Assembly (NCBI GenBank): GCA_964454745.1
Contig: CAYVUI010000040.1
Location: forward strand, 1-33,423
DNA length: 33,423 nucleotides
Source: CAYVUI01 sp964454745
GTDB taxonomy: Bacteria; Planctomycetota; Phycisphaerae; Sedimentisphaerales; Anaerohalosphaeraceae
Direction of reading: 5' to 3'
Shown here: in pieces, positions 6,932 to 15,884 of the stretch
How the letters are laid out: the number at the start of each line of letters is the position of its first letter
Numbering within the stretch: the first letter of the stretch is position 1
Notes under the pieces: model-generated
The model's input: only the letters and a program-made list of their open reading frames with translations
Database searches by the model: none
Told to the model about the DNA's origin: nothing
Translations under genes and position numbers: made by a program

Positions 6932-8406
6932 GCGAAAAAGAAAAAATGCTCCAGGATTTGTTGAAAAAGCAGGAAACCGAAAAGTTAAAGCCTTCGGATC
7001 GATTCGCGATCCCCAGCCAGGATATGCCTGCGCAGGATGCGATTGAGCGGAGCCGGAACATCCAGGAAGTGGCACTGGGCTATGACCAGACGCAGGCCCG
7101 GCTCGAAGCGATGCGGTGTTTGCAGTGCAAAAATGCGCCGTGTATGGAAGGCTGCCCTGTGCGGATCAAGATACGTGATTTTGTGGTGGCTATCGCAGAG
7201 GGCGACAACGACAAGGCGATTCTGATCATTAAAGAAAATTCGCTTTTGCCGGCAGTGTGCGGACGAGTCTGCCCGCAGGAAGTACAGTGCCAGGAGAAAT
7301 GTACGGTCGGTATGAAGTTCAAGGACCCTACGCAGGCGGTGTCGATTGGCCGGCTGGAGCGCTATGTGGCGGACCTTGAGCGTGAATCGGGCAAGTCGAG
7401 TATCCCTGAGATTGCACCGGCTACGGGTAAAAAGGTTGCGATCATCGGTTCAGGCCCGGGCGGAATTGTTTGTGCCGCGGATGTGCGGCGCAGCGGCCAT
7501 GATGTCACGGTTTTTGAGGCGTTTCACAAGCCCGGCGGAGTAATGGTCTACGGCATTCCGGAATTTCGGCTGCCAAAAGCGATTGTGCAGGAAGAGATCG
7601 ATACGCTCGAAAAGATGGGCTGCAAGATTGTCTGCAACTATGTGGTCGGGCGGACGCGGACGGTTAAGGAACTGATGGAAGAGGACGGCTTTGACGCGGT
7701 GTATATCGGTGTCGGGGCGGGGCTTCCGTATTTCATGAATATCGAGGGCGAGCACTTGGTTGGCGTCTACAGTGCCAACGAGTACCTGACCCGTGCGAAC
7801 CTGATGAAGGCATACGAATTCGGCAAGGGGGCGGATACGCCGATTGCGGTATCGAAGAAGGTCGCGGTTGTCGGCGGCGGAAACGTCGCAATGGATGCCG
7901 CGAGGACCGCGCTTCGGCTCGGGGCGGAAAAGGTGTATATCGTGTACCGCCGGAGCGAAAAAGAGATGCCCGCGCGAATCGAGGAAATCCATCACGCCAA
8001 GGAAGAGGGCGTCGAGTTCCGCACGTTGCAAAACCCCAAGCAGATTCTCGGTACCGATGATGGGTACGTTCGAGCACTGGAGTGTCTGCGGTACGAACTG
8101 GGCGAGCCGGATGATTCGGGCCGCAGACGGCCTGTGCCCATCGAGGGCAGCGAATTCGAGCTGGACGTGGATACCGTGATTATCGCGATCGGCAACGGGG
8201 CGAACCCGCTGATTACCCAGACTACACCGGAGCTTGAGACGAACAAGTGGGGCAATATCATCGTGGATGACAAGTGCAGTACGAGCCTCGAGGGTGTTTA
8301 CGCCGGCGGGGATATCGTCCTCGGTGCGGCGACGGTGATCCTTGCCATGGGCCAGGGCCGTATCGCAGCCGATGCGATTAACGAATATCTCGCGCAGAAG
8401 AAATAG
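6928..8406 (+). CDS. nfnB: NfnB-type NADPH-dependent reductase / glutamate synthase small-subunit-like flavoprotein
   Basis: A 492-residue partner of NfnA. Two N-terminal [4Fe-4S] sites are visible: C64-x2-C67-x4-C72-x3-C76 and C111-x3-C115-x5-C121-x3-C125. The FAD Rossmann motif is IIGSGPGGI (172-180). The second dinucleotide fold carries VVGGGNVAMDAART followed by VYRRSEKEMPAR, where the Arg pair suits NADPH. The C-terminal YAGGDIVLGAATVILAMGQGR is the family's FAD-closing motif. Homology alone cannot separate NfnB from homomeric GltA/GltD-like enzymes, but the ATGA overlap with an nfnA gene favours NfnAB. There is no large glutamate synthase subunit nearby. Confidence 0.87.
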   Translation: MSEKEKMLQDLLKKQETEKLKPSDRFAIPSQDMPAQDAIERSRNIQEVALGYDQTQARLEAMRCLQCKNAPCMEGCPVRIKIRDFVVAIAEGDNDKAILIIKENSLLPAVCGRVCPQEVQCQEKCTVGMKFKDPTQAVSIGRLERYVADLERESGKSSIPEIAPATGKKVAIIGSGPGGIVCAADVRRSGHDVTVFEAFHKPGGVMVYGIPEFRLPKAIVQEEIDTLEKMGCKIVCNYVVGRTRTVKELMEEDGFDAVYIGVGAGLPYFMNIEGEHLVGVYSANEYLTRANLMKAYEFGKGADTPIAVSKKVAVVGGGNVAMDAARTALRLGAEKVYIVYRRSEKEMPARIEEIHHAKEEGVEFRTLQNPKQILGTDDGYVRALECLRYELGEPDDSGRRRPVPIEGSEFELDVDTVIIAIGNGANPLITQTTPELETNKWGNIIVDDKCSTSLEGVYAGGDIVLGAATVILAMGQGRIAADAINEYLAQKK

Positions 8407-8455
8407 TCCATTCAGCCGGAATCCCTGGTAACGGTAAAAGTGGTCATCGGGTCCG

Positions 8456-8490
8456 GTCTGTAAGAATTTCGCTCTTACGGACGGAATTTT
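8456..8490 (+). terminator. Intrinsic terminator after nfnAB
   Basis: GTCTGTAAGA (8456-8465) pairs with TCTTACGGAC (8473-8482), one wobble, around a 7-nt loop, and is followed by a T-rich tract. It separates nfnAB from the pseudouridine synthase gene. Confidence 0.6.
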
Positions 8491-8538
8491 CATTTCTTTG
8501 GGTTGCTTATCCGGGGCGGGTCTGTCTAAAATAGAGCT

Positions 8539-9300
8539 ATGGCACAGCGAAAAAAAACAAAACCGTATAAGAAAACCGATCAAAAGGAACGCCTGCAAAA
8601 GGTCATGGCCGCGTGGGGGGTTGCCTCGCGGCGGGCCTGCGAGGATTTAATCGAAGAGGGCTGCGTGCGGGTCAACCGGGAGGTGGTGGACCAACTGCCG
8701 GCCTTTGTGGATCCGGAAAGAGATGTCATTACCGTAAATGGCCGCAGGATCAAGCCGGCCGACAAGGTATATTTCCTGCTCAATAAGCCCAAGGGGTATA
8801 TCTGCACGAATTCCGATCCGTACGGGCGCAAGAAGGCGATTGACCTGGTGGAGACTTCTGAGCGTGTTTTCTGCGTAGGGCGGCTGGACGTGGATACCAG
8901 CGGGCTGATTCTGATTACGAATGACTCGGAACTGTCCAACCGGCTGACGCATCCGCGATATGAAATCCCCAAGACCTATGAAGTGCGTCTCAAGGAACGA
9001 CTTGATGCGGACGATATCGACAAGCTTAAAAAAGGCGTCTGGCTGGCCGAGGGAAAGACCAACCGTGCGAAAGTGAGCGTGCTGAAAAGAGGGGGCAATG
9101 AGACCTTTCTCGAGATCGTGATTCAGCAGGGCCTTAACCGCCAGATTCGACGGATGTTTGCCCGGATCGGGTACAAGGTGAAGGGATTAAAACGCCTCAA
9201 GATCGGGAATATTTCGATCAAGGGCATTCCGATAGGGGGGCATAAGAAGCTGACGCAGTCGCAGGTGAATTATCTCAAGCGAATGACAAAGATGTCCTGA
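8539..9300 (+). CDS. RluB/RsuA-family rRNA pseudouridine synthase
   Basis: A 253-residue protein. A basic N-terminal tail is followed by an S4 RNA-binding domain (about 17-70; LQKVMAAWGVASRRACEDLI) and the catalytic domain. VGRLDVDTSGL at 113-123 contains the catalytic Asp D117, and QQGLNRQIRRMFARIGYKV is the second family motif. RluB makes pseudouridine 2605 in 23S rRNA; RsuA and RluE/F are relatives. The S4 domain plus overall length favour RluB, but the target base cannot be fixed from sequence. It sits between a terminator and the convergent dehydrogenase gene, 9 bp away. Confidence 0.88.
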   Translation: MAQRKKTKPYKKTDQKERLQKVMAAWGVASRRACEDLIEEGCVRVNREVVDQLPAFVDPERDVITVNGRRIKPADKVYFLLNKPKGYICTNSDPYGRKKAIDLVETSERVFCVGRLDVDTSGLILITNDSELSNRLTHPRYEIPKTYEVRLKERLDADDIDKLKKGVWLAEGKTNRAKVSVLKRGGNETFLEIVIQQGLNRQIRRMFARIGYKVKGLKRLKIGNISIKGIPIGGHKKLTQSQVNYLKRMTKMS

Positions 9301-9309
9301 GCGGGAGTT

Positions 9310-10227
9310 TTAGCTGGTTTTCTTTTTGCGTTTTGCCTTTCTGGACTCCGCGCGGCGATTTTCACGCCGAACCGCACGTTTGAGTTTTTTGAGGACTTCC
9401 TTACGCAGCAGTTTTCCAAGGCCCAGCCAGTACGCAGTCAGGGCAAACCGGGCGTCTTTGCCGATGGTATAGCTCGGTTTAGGATTGGGATTCTCCATGA
9501 TTTTGAGGATGAGATCCACGACTTCGGCCGATTCTCCCGCGCGGGGGATGATTTCGTCCCGCATAAGCCGCAGGAAGCCGCGGTTGTACTCAAACATGGG
9601 CGAATCGGGGTTATAAAAATTCTCCGAGACGTTGGCGTTGGCCCGGATGATTTCGGTTTTGTGGTATCCCGGGTCGACGGACACGACCTGGATGCCGAAC
9701 GGTGCCAACTCGATAGCGATTGAGCGGGTAAAGCCGATCAGGGCATGCTTGCTGGCGGAATAGGCAGAATTGAAAGGGTGCCCCACACGGCCGGCCAGCG
9801 AGGCGATATTGATGATTCGGCCGGAGCGGTTTTCCATCATTTTGGGGGCATAGGCACGGGTAAGCCGCATGGGGCCGAAGTAATTTGTCTGGAAAATCCG
9901 CTCGATTTCCTCATCGGTCAGGTCCAGAAATGACCCGGTGATCAGGATGCCTGCATTATTGATGAGGATGTCGATATCGGGATATTTCCGGGCGATATTG
10001 TCTGCATCTACCGGATTTGTCACATCGAGCTGCTCAATGGTGATATTCTGCATAGCCGGGCCGGCCTCTATCTCCAGGTTCTGGGCCTTGTCGAGGTTTC
10101 GCATGGTCGCGATGACCTGGCAGCCTTTCTGGGCGGCTTTTACGGCGGTATAAAGCCCGAATCCGCTGGAACAGCCCGTGATTAAGACTTTTTGAGGTCC
10201 GTTATGTTTTGGCTTGCTTTCGTCCAT
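9310..10227 (-). CDS. Short-chain dehydrogenase/reductase (SDR)
   Basis: A classical SDR, 305 residues from the ATG at 10227. The frame is open upstream to 10347, but those 40 codons look non-coding. The glycine motif TGCSSGFG (17-24), NNAG (90-93), catalytic S143 and YSASK with Y156 and K160 are all present. The gene therefore encodes a probable NAD(P)-dependent alcohol or ketone oxidoreductase with unknown substrate. The last 30 residues are extremely basic (RKAKRKKK), beyond the normal SDR end, suggesting nucleic acid or membrane-surface contact. GAGG lies 14 bases before the start, rather far, so the start is uncertain. It is divergent from rpmB. Confidence 0.85.
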   Translation of the reverse strand: MDESKPKHNGPQKVLITGCSSGFGLYTAVKAAQKGCQVIATMRNLDKAQNLEIEAGPAMQNITIEQLDVTNPVDADNIARKYPDIDILINNAGILITGSFLDLTDEEIERIFQTNYFGPMRLTRAYAPKMMENRSGRIINIASLAGRVGHPFNSAYSASKHALIGFTRSIAIELAPFGIQVVSVDPGYHKTEIIRANANVSENFYNPDSPMFEYNRGFLRLMRDEIIPRAGESAEVVDLILKIMENPNPKPSYTIGKDARFALTAYWLGLGKLLRKEVLKKLKRAVRRENRRAESRKAKRKKKTS

Positions 10228-10324
10228 GATCGGGATATCATCCTCAAAAACAGCACGAATTGCAAGTATTATCATCCGGATTCGAGATGTTTTAAGACTG
10301 GATTGGGTTTTTTGAAAAAAATGC

Positions 10325-10352
10325 TTGCAATCAGGATAAATATTCATATATT
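10325..10352 (+). promoter_or_regulatory. Probable promoter for rpmB
   Basis: TTGCAA (10325-10330) and TATATT (10347-10352) with a 16 bp spacer lie in the 199 bp divergent region before rpmB, leaving a leader of about 68 nt. No known ribosomal-protein operator fold is evident. Confidence 0.5.
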
Positions 10353-10426
10353 TAGAGATTTTACAGATTTAGACAGGATTGCTATCGCTATCTACTCGAT
10401 TTGTTTTGATCGATCGGAGAAGTAAA

Positions 10427-10684
10427 ATGTCAAGAAAATGTATTTATACAGGCAAACAGACACGTACAGGCAACAGCATTGCCCGCAGGGGTAAGGCAAA
10501 ATATCTCGGCGGTGTGGGCCGGAACGTTGCCGGGGTGACCAAGCGGAAATTCAAGCCGAACATCCAGAAGGTTCGTGCGATTGTAGACGGCAAGGTCTGC
10601 CGGATTCGGGTATCGGCCAAGGCGATACGTATGGGCCTGGTCGTGAAACCCCCCAAGAGAAATTACAAGCCCCAGGAGGCGTAA
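10427..10684 (+). CDS. rpmB: 50S ribosomal protein L28
   Basis: An 85-residue basic protein beginning MSRKCIYTGKQTRTGN, the standard L28 start, and ending in the conserved VSAKAIR...GLV region. The start at 10427 is set by GGAGAAG six bases upstream; an in-frame upstream extension to 10379 has no L28 similarity. The usual CxxC pairs of some L28 proteins are not present. L28 is a component of the large ribosomal subunit. It is followed by a strong hairpin, then gatCAB. Confidence 0.95.
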   Translation: MSRKCIYTGKQTRTGNSIARRGKAKYLGGVGRNVAGVTKRKFKPNIQKVRAIVDGKVCRIRVSAKAIRMGLVVKPPKRNYKPQEA

Positions 10685-10721
10685 ACGCAGCCTTTGAGGC
10701 TTTGAAGTATTTGGAGACCCT

Positions 10722-10750
10722 AAAAAGCGAGTTCACAGCTCGCTTTTTTT
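10722..10750 (+). terminator. Intrinsic terminator/attenuator between rpmB and gatC
   Basis: AAAAAGCGAG (10722-10731) pairs perfectly with CTCGCTTTTT around a 7-nt loop, with Ts continuing to 10750. The A-run on the other side makes it symmetrical and possibly bidirectional. It ends only 23 bp before the gatC ATG, with no visible promoter between, so read-through probably feeds gatCAB. Confidence 0.85.
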
Positions 10751-10773
10751 GTGATTCAGTTTGAGGGGCAGGT

Positions 10774-11085
10774 ATGAGCGGAAAAATTGATGAAGCACAA
10801 GTTCGCAGGGTGGCTCTGCTGGCGCGGCTGGAGATGAGCGATCAGGAGGTGCACCAGTTCAGCGACCAGCTTAGCTCGATCCTCGAATATATCGAGAAGC
10901 TCAACGAGCTTGATACCGAGAATGTAGAGCCGCTGGCGCACTGTTTGGATGTTCATAATGCTTTCCGTGCGGATGAGATTCGCGAAAGCCTCGGGGCGGA
11001 AAAGTCGATGACCAATGCCCCGGACCGTGAGGGGGATTATTTCAAGGTGCCGAAGGTTCTCGATGACGGGGCGGGTTCATTATGA
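10774..11085 (+). CDS. gatC: Aspartyl/glutamyl-tRNA amidotransferase subunit C
   Basis: A 103-residue protein with the GatC pattern: VRRVALLARLEMSDQEV near the N-terminus, LSSILEYIEKLNELDTENVEPLAH in the middle, and the FKVPKVLD C-terminal motif. GatC wraps and stabilises the GatA-GatB pair in the complex that amidates misacylated Glu-tRNA(Gln) and/or Asp-tRNA(Asn). GAGGGGCAGG precedes the ATG. The stop overlaps the gatA ATG (ATGA), so the three subunit genes are coupled. Confidence 0.95.
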   Translation: MSGKIDEAQVRRVALLARLEMSDQEVHQFSDQLSSILEYIEKLNELDTENVEPLAHCLDVHNAFRADEIRESLGAEKSMTNAPDREGDYFKVPKVLDDGAGSL

Positions 11086-12569
11086 CAGCATCAGAGATTT
11101 ATAAACTTTCGGCCCGGCAGTTGGCCGAGGAAATACGCGGGGGCAGGATCACCAGCCGACAGGCCGTGGAGCACTTTTTTGACCGGATTGAGAAATACGA
11201 TGCGAAGGTTGGGGCGTATTTGAGTTTGCATAAGCAGCGTTCACTGGAGCGGGCCGGGCAAATCGATGAAAAAATCGCGAAGGGGGAAGATGCCGGCTTA
11301 TTGGGCGGGGTTCCAGTCGCGATTAAGGATAACATGTGTACCCGGTTTGGAGCGACAACGTGCGGCTCAAAGATTCTTGAGAATTTTCATGCTCCCTATG
11401 ACGCCCACGTGGTAGAGCAGCTCGAACAGGCCGGGGCGGTCATTATCGGTAAGGCGAATCTCGATGAATTCGCGATGGGTTCGAGTACCGAAAATTCGAG
11501 CCTGGGCAAGACGGTCAATCCCTGGGATTTCAACCGTGTGCCCGGCGGCAGCAGCGGGGGATCAGCGGCGGCAGTCAGTGCAGGGCTTTGCGCGATGGCA
11601 CTGGGTTCGGATACCGGCGGATCGATTCGCCAGCCGGCAAGCTTCTGTTCGGTAGTGGGGTTGAAGCCGACATACGGGCGGGTGTCTCGATATGGGCTGG
11701 TTGCGTATGGGTCGAGCCTGGATCAGATCGGGCCTTTGACGTATTGCGTGGACGACGCGGCTTTGATGATGAATGTAATCGCGGGCCATGATGACCGGGA
11801 TTCGACGAGTGTGAGTAATGAACTGGCCCCGGTTGAGGATTACCTTGCGGGAATTGAGAATCCGGTAGAGGGCTTGCGGATTGCGGTCGTGCCGGAGTTT
11901 CTCGACGGGGCGGACCCGGAAGTACAGGTCATAACAAAGGCGGCACTGGAACAATACAAGGCGATGGGGGCAAGTGTGGTTGAGGTGGCCATGCCGCATT
12001 TTGATTACGCGGTGGCGACGTACTACGTGATCGCGACGGCGGAGGCATCGAGCAACCTGGCACGTTTTGACGGGGTGCATTACGGGCATCGCAGCAAGGA
12101 TGCCCAGGATTATGTAGAGGTCTATTCCCGGTCGCGCAAAGAGGGCTTTGGTGACGAGGTCAAGCGGCGGATTATGCTCGGGACCTACGCACTTTCGAGC
12201 GGGTATTACGATGCCTATTACCTCAAGGCCCTGAAGGTTCGCAACCTGATCCGCGGCGATTTTGAGGCGGCCTTAAAGGATGCTCACTGCCTGATGCTTC
12301 CGGTATCGCCGACGACGGCGTTTACAATCGGCGAAAAAATGAGCGATCCTTTGCAGATGTACCTGGCGGATATTTATACGATTGCCCTGAACCTGGCGGG
12401 CCTGCCGGGGCTTAGCCTGCCGTGCGGATTTGATTCAAACGGACTGGGCATCGGCCTGCAGATCGTGTGCCCGGCTTTTGAGGAAAAGCGGCTGCTTCAG
12501 ATAGCAAAGATGTATGAATCGAAAACGGATTGGCATACGATGCGGCCGAGCCTGGAGGGCGGCAAATGA
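11082..12569 (+). CDS. gatA: Aspartyl/glutamyl-tRNA amidotransferase subunit A
   Basis: A 495-residue amidase-signature protein that hydrolyses glutamine and feeds ammonia to GatB. The catalytic triad can be placed by spacing with known GatA: Lys82 in VAIKDNMCT, cis-Ser157 in PGGSSGGSAAA, and nucleophile Ser181 in GSDTGGSIRQPA. Length is normal. The gene starts inside the end of gatC and its TGA overlaps the gatB ATG. Presence of GatCAB indicates that this organism makes Gln-tRNA and/or Asn-tRNA indirectly. Confidence 0.97.
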   Translation: MTASEIYKLSARQLAEEIRGGRITSRQAVEHFFDRIEKYDAKVGAYLSLHKQRSLERAGQIDEKIAKGEDAGLLGGVPVAIKDNMCTRFGATTCGSKILENFHAPYDAHVVEQLEQAGAVIIGKANLDEFAMGSSTENSSLGKTVNPWDFNRVPGGSSGGSAAAVSAGLCAMALGSDTGGSIRQPASFCSVVGLKPTYGRVSRYGLVAYGSSLDQIGPLTYCVDDAALMMNVIAGHDDRDSTSVSNELAPVEDYLAGIENPVEGLRIAVVPEFLDGADPEVQVITKAALEQYKAMGASVVEVAMPHFDYAVATYYVIATAEASSNLARFDGVHYGHRSKDAQDYVEVYSRSRKEGFGDEVKRRIMLGTYALSSGYYDAYYLKALKVRNLIRGDFEAALKDAHCLMLPVSPTTAFTIGEKMSDPLQMYLADIYTIALNLAGLPGLSLPCGFDSNGLGIGLQIVCPAFEEKRLLQIAKMYESKTDWHTMRPSLEGGK

Positions 12570-14032
12570 GCGATTTATCCCTAAAAGTGATCGTCGGGCT
12601 GGAAATTCACGTGCATCTGGCCACGCGGACGAAGATGTTTTGCGCCTGCGAGCTTGCTTACGGTGAAGAGCCGAATACGCGGACGTGCCCGGTGTGCCTG
12701 GGCTTACCCGGTTCGCTGCCGGTGATGAACCGCCAGGCGGTGGAGTATTCGATTTTGATGGCATCGGCGCTCAATTGCGAGATTCCGTCTTTTACCAAGT
12801 GGGACCGCAAGAGCTATTACTATCCCGATTTGCCCAAGAATTACCAGATCAGCCAGTACGACCTGCCTCTAAGCGAGCATGGATTCATCGAGATTCCCCT
12901 TGAGGATGGCACGACGAAAAAAATTCGCATCACGCGTGCACATCTTGAAGAAGACGCGGGTAAAAATACACATACACTCGGCAATTTCTCAGCGATTGAT
13001 CTCAACCGTGCCGGCACGCCGCTTTTGGAGATTGTGACCGAGCCGGATATGAACTCGGCCCATGAGGTCAGTGCGATGGCCCAGGAACTCCAGCGGATCG
13101 TTCGTTATCTCGGTGTTTCCGAAGGCGATATGCAAAAGGGCCACATGCGGTTTGAGCCGAATATCAACCTTGAGATCACGCGGGCGGGGCAGGTCTTTAA
13201 GACGCCGATCGCGGAGATCAAGAACCTTAACAGCTTCCGTGCGATTGAGCGGAGTGTCGCTTATGAACGGGAGCGCCAGCTTGAGGCTTTCCTCGAAAGC
13301 GGCGTGACGATGCAGATGGGCAATAAGTCCACCCGCGGCTGGGATGACAACAAGCAGGTGACCGTCCTCCAGCGGGAGAAGGAAGAGGCCCACGATTACC
13401 GTTATTTTCCGGATCCGGACCTGGTGCCGGTGCGGGTAACGCCCGAATGGCTCGATGAGATACGCAAAGGCCTGTGCGAGCTGCCGATCCAGAAGCAGCA
13501 GCGGTTTGTTAAAGAGCATGGCCTAAGCGACTATGACGCAGGCGTACTGACCGGTGAGCGGAAGATGGCGGAGTATTTTGACCATGTGGTAAAGTCCGGT
13601 GCGGATGCCAAGCGGGCATGCAACCTGATTACGCAGACGGGCTTGAAGCTCGCCAATGAACGCGGATGCGATTTTTCCGAGCTTGGGATCAGTGTTGCGG
13701 ATATGGCCCAGTTGGTGAAAATGGCAGAGGAGGGGACTGTCAGTGCGGGAGCGGCGGCGACAATCCTTGAAGAAATGGCTGGCGGCAAGGCGAACCCGGA
13801 GGCGATTGCAGATCAGATGAACCTGGTGCAAAAGAGCGATGCCGGGCAGATCGAGGGCCTGGTCGATGAGGTGCTCGCCGAGCAGCCGGATGCAGTGGCA
13901 GATGTTCAGGCCGGCGGCAAAAAGACCAAGAAGGCGATGGGCTTTTTGATGGGCCAGGTGATCCAGAAATCAAAGGGTCAGGCCAACCCAAAGGTGGTCT
14001 CGCAGGTCCTGAATCAAAAACTAAAGTCCTGA
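12566..14032 (+). CDS. gatB: Aspartyl/glutamyl-tRNA amidotransferase subunit B
   Basis: A 488-residue protein from the ATG at 12566, which has GGAGGGCGG upstream and overlaps the gatA stop; an earlier in-frame start at 12530 lies within gatA and is unlikely. GatB phosphorylates the misacylated aminoacyl end and uses the ammonia from GatA. KVIVGLEIHV opens the kinase domain. The structural zinc ligands C26, C28, C41 and C44 are present, followed by CLGLPGSLPV. The C-terminal YqeY-like tail domain (about 340-488), with MGFLMGQVIQKSKGQANPK, binds tRNA. It ends 14 bp before the convergent plsY. Confidence 0.97.
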   Translation: MSDLSLKVIVGLEIHVHLATRTKMFCACELAYGEEPNTRTCPVCLGLPGSLPVMNRQAVEYSILMASALNCEIPSFTKWDRKSYYYPDLPKNYQISQYDLPLSEHGFIEIPLEDGTTKKIRITRAHLEEDAGKNTHTLGNFSAIDLNRAGTPLLEIVTEPDMNSAHEVSAMAQELQRIVRYLGVSEGDMQKGHMRFEPNINLEITRAGQVFKTPIAEIKNLNSFRAIERSVAYERERQLEAFLESGVTMQMGNKSTRGWDDNKQVTVLQREKEEAHDYRYFPDPDLVPVRVTPEWLDEIRKGLCELPIQKQQRFVKEHGLSDYDAGVLTGERKMAEYFDHVVKSGADAKRACNLITQTGLKLANERGCDFSELGISVADMAQLVKMAEEGTVSAGAAATILEEMAGGKANPEAIADQMNLVQKSDAGQIEGLVDEVLAEQPDAVADVQAGGKKTKKAMGFLMGQVIQKSKGQANPKVVSQVLNQKLKS

Positions 14033-14046
14033 TCCCCGGATAAAAT

Positions 14047-14712
14047 TCATGCCTGGTCAGAAGAGCTGTTTTCTGTGTGTTTTTTCTCTGTGATCTTGCT
14101 TTCCGTTCCCTTTAGCAGGCGTGCGATATTCGAACGGTGCCGATAAATCACCAGTGCCGGCATGAGGATCGCGACGATAAACAGCGGCCAGAGCGTGTCA
14201 ATTCGCCAGTCATCATTCAAAAGGATCAGGCTTGCCAGCGAAACCGGAAATGCCACCGCTGCCAGGATCGACGCCAGCGAGATATATTTCCAGATCAATA
14301 CAGCCGACGCCCACAGAACAAACGCGATCAGCCCCGGGAGTGTAAAGTATGGATACAAACCAAGCACCACGCCAAAGCTGGTGGCAACGCCTTTGCCGCC
14401 CCGGAATTTCAGGTACACCGGAAAGATATGGCCCAGAATCGCCGCCGAACCTACTGCCAGCCACAGGGCCAGGTTGCCCGTGGTGACTTGCGTCACGAAA
14501 ACTTTCGCCGCGAGCATCGGCATCAGCCCCTTGAGTACATCGAGCACGAAGCATACATAGCCCCATTTTTTGCCAAGGGCACGCGAAAGATTTGTCGCCC
14601 CGACATTGCCCGAGCCGACCGAGCGGATATCCACGCCGTGGAGTTTCGCCAGGATCATGGCAAATGGAACAGCACCAAGCAGGTATGCAAGAGGGATCAA
14701 AGAGATCAACAT
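14047..14712 (-). CDS. plsY: Glycerol-3-phosphate acyltransferase PlsY
   Basis: A 221-residue polytopic membrane protein that transfers an acyl group from acyl-phosphate to glycerol-3-phosphate, the first step of phospholipid synthesis. The motifs SGNVGATN (34-41) and GHIFPVYLKFRGGKGVAT (94-111) are the phosphate- and acyl-binding loops of PlsY; hydrophobic segments match five membrane helices. The hydrophilic tail (TESKITEKKHTENSSSDQA) is extra. The start overlaps the end of the glycosyltransferase by 7 bp, placing plsY as the last gene of the LPS operon. Confidence 0.95.
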   Translation of the reverse strand: MLISLIPLAYLLGAVPFAMILAKLHGVDIRSVGSGNVGATNLSRALGKKWGYVCFVLDVLKGLMPMLAAKVFVTQVTTGNLALWLAVGSAAILGHIFPVYLKFRGGKGVATSFGVVLGLYPYFTLPGLIAFVLWASAVLIWKYISLASILAAVAFPVSLASLILLNDDWRIDTLWPLFIVAILMPALVIYRHRSNIARLLKGTESKITEKKHTENSSSDQA

Positions 14713-15881
14713 GATGAATCCTTTTTCTTTTGGAGGATATTTTCGTACAGGGTAATCAGACCGGTGACATGGTTTTGGATTGAGACTTTCTGCGGCAGGT
14801 TGTCTTCACGGATGGCCCTACTTGCAGCCCTGCGGTTTTCGGGCTTAGCGTAATAAACCAGTGCCTCGGCCAGTGCCTCCCGACTGCGGGGATTTTCGAT
14901 CACCCAGCCGTGCCTCTGGTGTGCAATATATTCCGATGCGCCATTTTGCCGGGTTGTAATCACCGGTTTTTCCATCGCCAGGGCTTCGAGGATAAACCGG
15001 CTGGAAGGGTCGTAAAAAGTCGGCAATACCGCGGCATCGCAAGCAGCAAGCAACCCTTGGATTTGCGGCACAGGGGGCATGAATAACATAAATTTTTGAA
15101 TGCCTGATTTTTCAGCGAGGTTTTTGTATTGGCCCATATTGGCCCGGCTTACCGTTACCAGCCGAATATTGGGTGCCTTTTTTGCGGCTTGCTTAAACGC
15201 AAATAACAGTTCCCGCAGGCCCTTTAGGCGGGGATTATGAGCCGCAAAGAGGTAAACGCAGCTTTGTTCAGTATTTCTGATTCCAGATTCTTTTAAGATA
15301 CGATGCTGTTCCTCACTGCTGTCGCTGTTTGCGAATACGTCCGTATCAATTCCGTTAGAAATCACGGCTAGACGCTCTTGCGAAGCCGGGTAATAAGCCC
15401 TGAAGTGCCCGGCCGTAAACTCCGAAAGGGCGGCGATAGTCGGCCCGCCGGGATCATTGCAAATCCTTTCTTCCGCTCGAATCAGCCGAGTCCTGCGGGA
15501 ATTGAGCATATGCGTCATTTTTTTTACACTGCGAACCAGAGGGTTTGAATAGCTGTCGCAGTTGCACAGCATAGCCGCGCGGTAGCTGCCGCCACGGGGC
15601 TGATAGACATTTGCAAACCCAATTGGCAAGGTTGAGTGGATAATATCATAGTGATTCTGCGAGACATGTTCTTTGAGCAGGCTCTTCAATTCATCAAACT
15701 CAATCCGTTTTTGTACTCCCGGCTTTAAGATATGGATATTTTCCTGGTTCGATTCCCCGGTGCCTGCGATCAGCGTTGTCTCATGCCCGGTATTGTTCAA
15801 AGCCCGAGTCAGCTCGGTAACCGAGCGTTCAGCTCCGCCGAGTTTAATATCTGCCCGTTCGATGACAATCGAAATCTTCAT
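14706..15881 (-). CDS. Family 4 glycosyltransferase, WaaG-like LPS core
   Basis: A 391-residue GT-B glycosyltransferase. The N-terminal domain opens with IVIERADIKLGGAERSV, a typical acceptor-side glycine loop. In the C-terminal domain HNPRLKGL (215-222) and PTFYDPSSRFILEA (287-300) match the WaaG/RfaG pattern, with E299 as the conserved donor-binding acid. It probably adds a hexose to the heptose region of the LPS core at the inner face of the inner membrane; the sugar cannot be assigned. The start is 3 bp after the stop of the WaaP-like kinase gene, and the end overlaps plsY. Confidence 0.82.
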   Translation of the reverse strand: MKISIVIERADIKLGGAERSVTELTRALNNTGHETTLIAGTGESNQENIHILKPGVQKRIEFDELKSLLKEHVSQNHYDIIHSTLPIGFANVYQPRGGSYRAAMLCNCDSYSNPLVRSVKKMTHMLNSRRTRLIRAEERICNDPGGPTIAALSEFTAGHFRAYYPASQERLAVISNGIDTDVFANSDSSEEQHRILKESGIRNTEQSCVYLFAAHNPRLKGLRELLFAFKQAAKKAPNIRLVTVSRANMGQYKNLAEKSGIQKFMLFMPPVPQIQGLLAACDAAVLPTFYDPSSRFILEALAMEKPVITTRQNGASEYIAHQRHGWVIENPRSREALAEALVYYAKPENRRAASRAIREDNLPQKVSIQNHVTGLITLYENILQKKKDSSC

Positions 15882-15884
15882 AAA

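Noticed and set aside
7450..8598. Minus-strand open frame of 382 codons
   Set aside because: It runs antisense to nfnB, whose FAD and Fe-S motifs are unambiguous.
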